Assembly (NCBI GenBank): GCA_002395965.1 | Contig: DGVT01000018.1 | Span: forward strand, 1-27,059 | DNA: 27,059 nt | Source of the DNA: Porphyromonadaceae bacterium UBA4277 | GTDB lineage: Bacteria > Bacteroidota > Bacteroidia > Bacteroidales > Muribaculaceae | Direction of reading: 5' to 3' | Shown here: positions 23,460-27,059 of the stretch, in pieces | How the letters are laid out: each line of letters opens with the position of its first letter | How positions within the stretch are numbered: the stretch's first letter is position 1 | Made by a program: the position numbers and the translations under genes | The notes under the pieces: model-generated | What the model was told of the DNA's origin: nothing | What the model saw: only the letters and a program-made list of their open reading frames with translations | The model's database searches: none

Positions 23460-24361
23460 AAAATGCTTGTTATCGTGCCCATGATGCAGCCAAGCAGTGC
23501 GCCGAGCCAAACTATGGCACGCAACTCCTTGTGAGCAAGGTTGAGGATGATTTTTTCCACTTCGTCAACATTCATCTCCTTAATGCGTGTTTCCACCATG
23601 CCGCTGATGTTGATGGCACCCAAGATGTGCGGCAGGCGCGACGTGATTACATAGCAATAGAGCTTGACGACGTTGTCGGCCAGGCGATCGAGTTGCTCCT
23701 TGTGGTCGCCAACAAACGCGCTCACCGTCTGCTTGCAAAACTTGTCGGTTGCATCGCCCACCAGCGTGCTCACCATAGCCGGAGCTTTGTCGCGAAGCAC
23801 CTCGTTGATGTGAGCTGCCATGTGTCGCTCAAGGGGAACGGTGAGTTTTTCAACCAGCACATCGGCACCTATTTTCCCTGCTATCGAGTTGCGTGTCTTT
23901 TCCACCACATGCTCGCATGCCATGTGGGCTATCGAGGCACCTACCTTTGTTTCGGTGAGGTTGGTGTTGACCATCGTTGTCACCTCGTCGGTCACATTGT
24001 CACGCAACTGAGCCATTTCCTCACCGGTGAGCAAGTGGCAGGCAAACTGCTCAATGGTCTCGTTGCAGGTGCTCAGCGTGTCTATGTAGCGGTTGATGGC
24101 ATCACGCAACTTGCCCAGAAGCTCGTCGCTCATGAGTGTGCGTTCCAGCACCTCACGGTTCATCAGGTTATCGCTGATGGCAGCACCTATGGCACCAGCT
24201 ATGCGGTTCTTCTCCTTGGGGATGATGCCGGGCGTGAATGGTAGGCGCCACCGGCCTATGTAATAAGGACGGTGAGGCTTGAACAGCATGCGAATGGCTA
24301 TGTCGTTGGTGATATAGCCTATGACGGCTCCCACCGCCGGTCCTATCAAGAATGAATACAT
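23456..24361 (-). CDS. DUF445-family membrane-associated protein
   Basis: A 301-aa protein. An N-terminal membrane segment (SFLIGPAVGAVIGYITNDIAIRML), the conserved FTPGIIPKEKNRIAGAIGAAI region (about 42-62), a long helical middle, and a C-terminal membrane helix (ELRAIVWLGALLGCIMGTITSIF) are the DUF445 hallmarks. The soluble helical part probably faces one side of the inner membrane. Function is unknown; the family is common in Bacteroidetes and Firmicutes. A TTG at 24370 would add three residues; the ATG at 24361 (MYSFLIGP) is chosen because it leads directly into the conserved N-terminus. No clear promoter was found upstream. Confidence 0.88.
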   Translation of the reverse strand: MYSFLIGPAVGAVIGYITNDIAIRMLFKPHRPYYIGRWRLPFTPGIIPKEKNRIAGAIGAAISDNLMNREVLERTLMSDELLGKLRDAINRYIDTLSTCNETIEQFACHLLTGEEMAQLRDNVTDEVTTMVNTNLTETKVGASIAHMACEHVVEKTRNSIAGKIGADVLVEKLTVPLERHMAAHINEVLRDKAPAMVSTLVGDATDKFCKQTVSAFVGDHKEQLDRLADNVVKLYCYVITSRLPHILGAINISGMVETRIKEMNVDEVEKIILNLAHKELRAIVWLGALLGCIMGTITSIF

Positions 24362-24443
24362 CTCAGTCAAAATTTGTTTTCACCATTATTGCAATAACCA
24401 TGCCAACTGTGCCTCGGGTTTGAGTGCCGGTAAGCAAACCGGC

Positions 24444-24560
24444 CTATAGCCACGAGCATTTGAGCACGCGGGGCGTGGCCTCGGGCAGAGCCTTGTATAG
24501 CTCGCTGGGGCGCATGCTCGTGTGGCGCAACTCGTCGAGGATGCACGAAATGCGTTGCAA
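24444..24560 (-). pseudogene. Remnant of an HxlR-family regulator
   Basis: The frame encodes about 39 residues, including ISCILDELRHTSMRPSEL and LYKALPEATPRVL, then a stop (TAG at 24446). It aligns with the recognition-helix region of HxlR proteins, including the intact one at 3193 (ILSILN...RFNAIAKAIPDISSKVL). The conserved N-terminal CPV segment and the wing are absent. On the plus strand nearby, a short frame ending ..YNQNSDTIKK-stop (to 24597) may be the tail of another destroyed gene. The stretch 24362-24628 appears to be a junction of decayed gene pieces. Confidence 0.45.
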
Positions 24561-24628
24561 AGGCCTACAACCAAAACTCCGACACCATCAAGAAGTAAGG
24601 TGATGAGACCTATAATCTGAAAGCGGAG

Positions 24629-24825
24629 GTGTCATAATTCTATTTCATAAGGCTTTGATTGAATTTTGAGATTACGTCACTGATATAGTGCATCTTCGAA
24701 GCACCTTTTAAGTCGCTGTCTCTCACCAAGCTGCGCACATCTTCGATGTTGCTTGCATGGTGTTAAAGAAATGGTCGCATCTTCGATGCGCCTGCGTTTT
24801 CAACGCTTTTTCTGAATTATGACAC
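24629..24825. mobile_element. MITE-like element, copy 2 (about 197 bp)
   Basis: Ends are GTGTCATAATTC (24629-24640) and GAATTATGACAC (24814-24825). From 24688 to 24827 it is nearly identical to 3006-3145, including the TTC-loop hairpins and about 65 bp without a difference; the inner left part differs. Same orientation as copy 1. Its right end lies inside the 3' part of the neighbouring lipoprotein frame. Confidence 0.75.
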
Positions 24826-25402
24826 ACCCGCTTTCGTTACTTTCGTTTATTTGTGAGGCAGGAGCAGCCAGCTCGGCATCGTTCAGCAGGCGACGTTTCA
24901 AGGCTAATTCCCTTAGGTCATCAAGCATTACACCCACCATCTCCACGTTGCGAGGGTCGCTCACATCCCAGTGGAGTGTGCCATATCTTGGGTATTCTTT
25001 CCTTTCGCTTTGCAACACATAGCAGTAGCCCACCGTTCGTCCTTGCTGCAGGTAACGGTCGATGCACATCACGCGCTGTTTTTTGCGTGACACCACTATG
25101 TTGCGCCAGATGTTATCGTCGGCCTGATGCACCGGAGGCTCGGCATCAAACGTATTTGCTACCCAGTAATCGCCGTCGGGGCGTATTTCGGCATCAGGTG
25201 CAAGAGCAACGTAGCCGGTGTTGGCAAACTTAAAGGTCGGTAGGTCGCCAGTGGAAAGCCAGCTAACAGAATCGACGCGAAAGGGAAACTCCTTCATGAC
25301 GCTCGACTCGAAACGCTGCTGTTCAGTTATGTGGCTCGACTTGCAACCGGCAAACAGCTGCAACAGCGCAATAAAAGCAAAGATTGTATAATTCTTTCTC
25401 AT
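24800..25402 (-). CDS. Lipoprotein of unknown function; C-terminal tail encoded by a MITE
   Basis: A 200-aa predicted lipoprotein: signal MRKNYTIFAFIALLQLF followed by the lipobox AGC (Cys20). The mature part has no domain I recognise; it contains YVALAPDAEIRPDGDYWVAN, a region with RVMCIDRYLQQGRTVGYCYV, and TLHWDVSDPRNVEMVGVMLDDL. The last residues (CVIIQKKR) and the TGA stop are read from the terminal inverted repeat of the element at 24629-24825, so the original C-terminus may have been lost or extended. Acts at the inner or outer membrane facing the periplasm. Its promoter overlaps that of the divergent cupin gene. Confidence 0.65.
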   Translation of the reverse strand: MRKNYTIFAFIALLQLFAGCKSSHITEQQRFESSVMKEFPFRVDSVSWLSTGDLPTFKFANTGYVALAPDAEIRPDGDYWVANTFDAEPPVHQADDNIWRNIVVSRKKQRVMCIDRYLQQGRTVGYCYVLQSERKEYPRYGTLHWDVSDPRNVEMVGVMLDDLRELALKRRLLNDAELAAPASQINESNESGCVIIQKKR

Positions 25403-25472
25403 ATAAATCTGGTCTTTTCATTATAGATGACATGTGCTCATCAGCCCCTGGCATGTCGTCCTGATTTCACTG

Positions 25473-25503
25473 CAAAAGTAAGCATTTTTCGGTCACCTGC
25501 AAA
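25473..25503 (-). promoter_or_regulatory. Promoter of the lipoprotein gene
   Basis: On the minus strand: TTTG (25503-25500), 19 nt, TACTTTTG (25480-25473), giving a leader of about 65 nt before the ATG at 25402. Overlaps the cupin promoter on the other strand. Confidence 0.6.
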
Positions 25504-25519
25504 AAAATCATTACTTTTG
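25488..25519 (+). promoter_or_regulatory. Promoter of cupin gene 25544
   Basis: TTCG (25488-25491), 20 nt, TACTTTTG (25512-25519). The -7 box is perfect and the -33 is one base off. With transcription starting near 25526, an ATG at 25529 would be almost leaderless, so 25544 is preferred as the gene start. Confidence 0.5.
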
Positions 25520-25543
25520 CATTCTGAAATGAATTATATCGAT

Positions 25544-25912
25544 ATGGCAGAAGTAAAAACCACCGAATTGATGCGCACCTCGCAAAGTTGGGATGGCACC
25601 ACATTGCCCGCTTTCCCGCAAGGAAATGCCGAGATTGTCGCTATGAGATATGAGTTTCAGCCAGGTGAGAAACTCAGTTGGCATCATCACGACGTGATAA
25701 ACTTTGGCTATGTGCAGCAGGGCGAGCTGACCATTATCGATATCAATGGGAATGTCAAGGTGGTTCGTGCCGGAGAGGCCGTTGTGGAAATGGTGGGCAC
25801 CATTCACCATGGCGAAAACAATGGCAATGAGACTGTAATTCTCATCATGTTCTATGTCGCCGCAGCGGGGATGCCTCTTTCGGTGCAGCACCCCGAGCTG
25901 CCTATCGGCTAA
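25544..25912 (+). CDS. Single-domain cupin protein
   Basis: A 122-aa cupin. Motif 1: PGEKLSWHHHDVINFGYVQQGELTI with His47-49. Motif 2: AGEAVVEMVGTIHHGENNG with His88/His89, which complete a plausible metal site. The position usually held by Glu in motif 1 is replaced (Asn53/Tyr56 region), so metal geometry may be altered. There is no signal peptide. The open frame extends back to 25427, but that start precedes the promoter. ATGs at 25529 and 25544 are both possible; 25544 (MAEVKTTELM) fits better. Function unknown, perhaps binding or processing a small polar ligand. The DUF3667 gene follows 42 nt downstream. Confidence 0.82.
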   Translation: MAEVKTTELMRTSQSWDGTTLPAFPQGNAEIVAMRYEFQPGEKLSWHHHDVINFGYVQQGELTIIDINGNVKVVRAGEAVVEMVGTIHHGENNGNETVILIMFYVAAAGMPLSVQHPELPIG

Positions 25913-25954
25913 TCTTTCCCTTTTAGGTAATCGTTACAATTCCATCATTTCGCA

Positions 25955-26905
25955 ATGAAAAGTCTGAGAATACATCGAGTTTCCAAGTTGTTAAAAAGGG
26001 AGAAAAAAAGATATAAGCGCTTTCGCCAGTGGCAGAGAGTTCCTCATCGCGTAAAACCGTTGTCGAACGATGTGCATGACTGTCCCACTTGTGATTGCCA
26101 CTATATGGGCAATTATTGCCCTCGGTGCGGCCAGTCGTCAAAAATCGGGCGTTACTCGTTCAAGAACGCCTTTCTGCTGTTTATCGACGTGTGGGGCCTT
26201 GGCAACCGGGGCATGTTCCGCACTCTTCGTGACATTTTCCTGCGGCCGGGCTACATGATAGCCGACTATCTGCGGGGCATGCAGATGGCCTATTTCCCGC
26301 CGTTTAAGATGCTCTTTCTCATTTGTGCTTTGGCCATCATAATAGATACAGGCGTCAACATCAAGGGCATCAACCGCTTTGAGATGTATATGAACTATGA
26401 AAAAGAACTTGCCCAAAAGAGACAGGCAGAGGCCAGTGCCGACCCGTCGCTCACATTTGAAAAACGGGAGGTAAAAATAGTTGCCAACCAAACGCTGTTT
26501 GACATCGAGAACAAGATATTGCAGAACAATCAACTGTCGGCGCTCATCGCTATGCTACTCTTCTCTGGGCCTTTCTATCTCTTGTTTCGACGCTCTCCAG
26601 CCATACCCGACCTGCGCTTTTCTGAGTGCTTCGTGTCGATGGTCTATATCGCCAATATGATGATCATCTACACCATCATTCCCTCACTATTGTGCTTCGA
26701 CTTCAAGACTGAGGCTCGCTTTAATTCGATAGTTGCGATGCTGGCCATCGTGCCCATCAAGCAACTCACTGGCTATAGCTATTGGAGCACAATATGGCGA
26801 CTGCTTGTGGCATTAATACCGTTCAGCATTATTCTCTTGTTGCTGTATATCATAACAGTTGTTTTTGTTATCATATCGGAGCATCCCGAATTTTTAGAAC
26901 AATAA
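25955..26905 (+). CDS. DUF3667-family membrane protein with N-terminal zinc ribbon
   Basis: A 316-aa protein. A basic N-terminus precedes a zinc ribbon CPTCDCHYMGNYCPRCGQ (Cys43/46 and Cys55/58), then the DUF3667 signature (FKNAFLLFIDVWGLGNRGMFRTLRD, IFLRPGYMIADYLRGMQMAYFPPFKMLF). Four or so membrane segments follow: about 118-134, 193-210, 228-248 and 283-308. Between the first two is a charged, mostly helical stretch (about 140-190). The family is widespread in Bacteroidetes and has no known function. It may be co-transcribed with the cupin gene. The 26906-27018 stretch after it shows no gene. Confidence 0.85.
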   Translation: MKSLRIHRVSKLLKREKKRYKRFRQWQRVPHRVKPLSNDVHDCPTCDCHYMGNYCPRCGQSSKIGRYSFKNAFLLFIDVWGLGNRGMFRTLRDIFLRPGYMIADYLRGMQMAYFPPFKMLFLICALAIIIDTGVNIKGINRFEMYMNYEKELAQKRQAEASADPSLTFEKREVKIVANQTLFDIENKILQNNQLSALIAMLLFSGPFYLLFRRSPAIPDLRFSECFVSMVYIANMMIIYTIIPSLLCFDFKTEARFNSIVAMLAIVPIKQLTGYSYWSTIWRLLVALIPFSIILLLLYIITVVFVIISEHPEFLEQ

Positions 26906-27018
26906 AGCTCACTATTGAAATAGCTGTGCCGATTGGGCGTTACAGTGCCTGTGATTGGGAATTTCTTGCCGCGCGATTTGCCCACTATGGGCGGCCTGCA
27001 CAATAGGCGAAAGGGGGG

Positions 27019-27059
27019 GCTTCATAATCCAATGTTAGCGTTGAAAACGCAGGCGCATC
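27019..27059. mobile_element. Probable third MITE copy, inverted, cut by window end
   Basis: The last 22 bases (27038-27059) are the exact reverse complement of the inner right end of copy 2 (the CTGCGTTTTCAACGC segment and its flank). Just outside it, CTTCATAATCC (27020-27030) is a decayed form of the terminal repeat GTGTCATAATTC. Most of the copy lies beyond the window. Confidence 0.6.

Noticed and set aside
23258..24244. 328-codon open frame on the + strand
   Set aside because: Overlaps the end of cinA in another frame and is antisense to the DUF445 gene; both real genes have full conserved motifs.
24386..24574. 62-codon minus-strand frame as a small gene
   Set aside because: A different frame of the same stretch shows HxlR similarity, so this is a shadow of a pseudogene remnant.
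26906..27018. Small dyad GCCCA-CTA-TGGGC near 26980 as a terminator
   Set aside because: Short stem with no following T-run; not enough to call a terminator for the DUF3667 gene.

Overview
The window looks like a chromosomal segment of a mid-GC member of Bacteroidales. A Muribaculaceae/Prevotella-type gut organism is my inference, not a proven identification. The supports are: Bacteroidetes-type promoters (TTTG, then 19-20 nt, then TAnnTTTG) in front of many genes; starts mostly without a Shine-Dalgarno motif; a type IX secretion C-terminal sorting domain; dockerin-like repeats; and families typical of the group (DUF3667, a BadF-type kinase, a Cthe_2159-like beta-helix protein). I saw no tRNA, rRNA, CRISPR array, phage gene or intact transposase.

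Layout. 1-2690 (-): pyruvate phosphate dikinase, cut by the window edge at its C-terminus. 2691-3192: a repeat-built promoter for ppdK, then a 201-bp element with 17-bp terminal inverted repeats. 3193-4107: an HxlR regulator (-) and a cupin protein (+) with overlapping promoters. 4244-7465 (-): a 1073-aa multi-domain FAD/Fe-S dehydrogenase behind a long leader. 7855-11190 (+): a two-gene unit, a TolB-like propeller protein and a secreted T9SS-type amidase. 11430-12293 (+): a BadF-family kinase. 12396-15734 (-): a large dockerin-bearing beta-helix carbohydrate-binding protein. 15967-17508 (-): an HtrA/DegP protease.

From 17743 to 18050 lies an array of four 77-bp repeats. Its last copy reads as a perfect promoter for a three-gene operon (FG-GAP-like exported protein, YihX-like HAD phosphatase, CE1-type esterase; 18076-20542). 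A 123-bp inverted-repeat element and an unexplained stretch follow. Then come tsaD and cinA (+) and a convergent DUF445 membrane protein (-). 24362-24828 holds a broken HxlR gene and a second copy of the 200-bp inverted-repeat element, which supplies the 3' end of a lipoprotein gene (-). A divergent cupin gene and a DUF3667 membrane protein (+) follow. The window ends inside what looks like a third, inverted copy of the 200-bp element.

The genes themselves are mostly housekeeping or envelope functions. The most unusual content is the non-coding architecture. At least three families of small hairpin-rich interspersed elements are present. One of them carries a complete promoter, and a single base separates 'live' from 'silent' copies. 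Another has been incorporated into a coding sequence.
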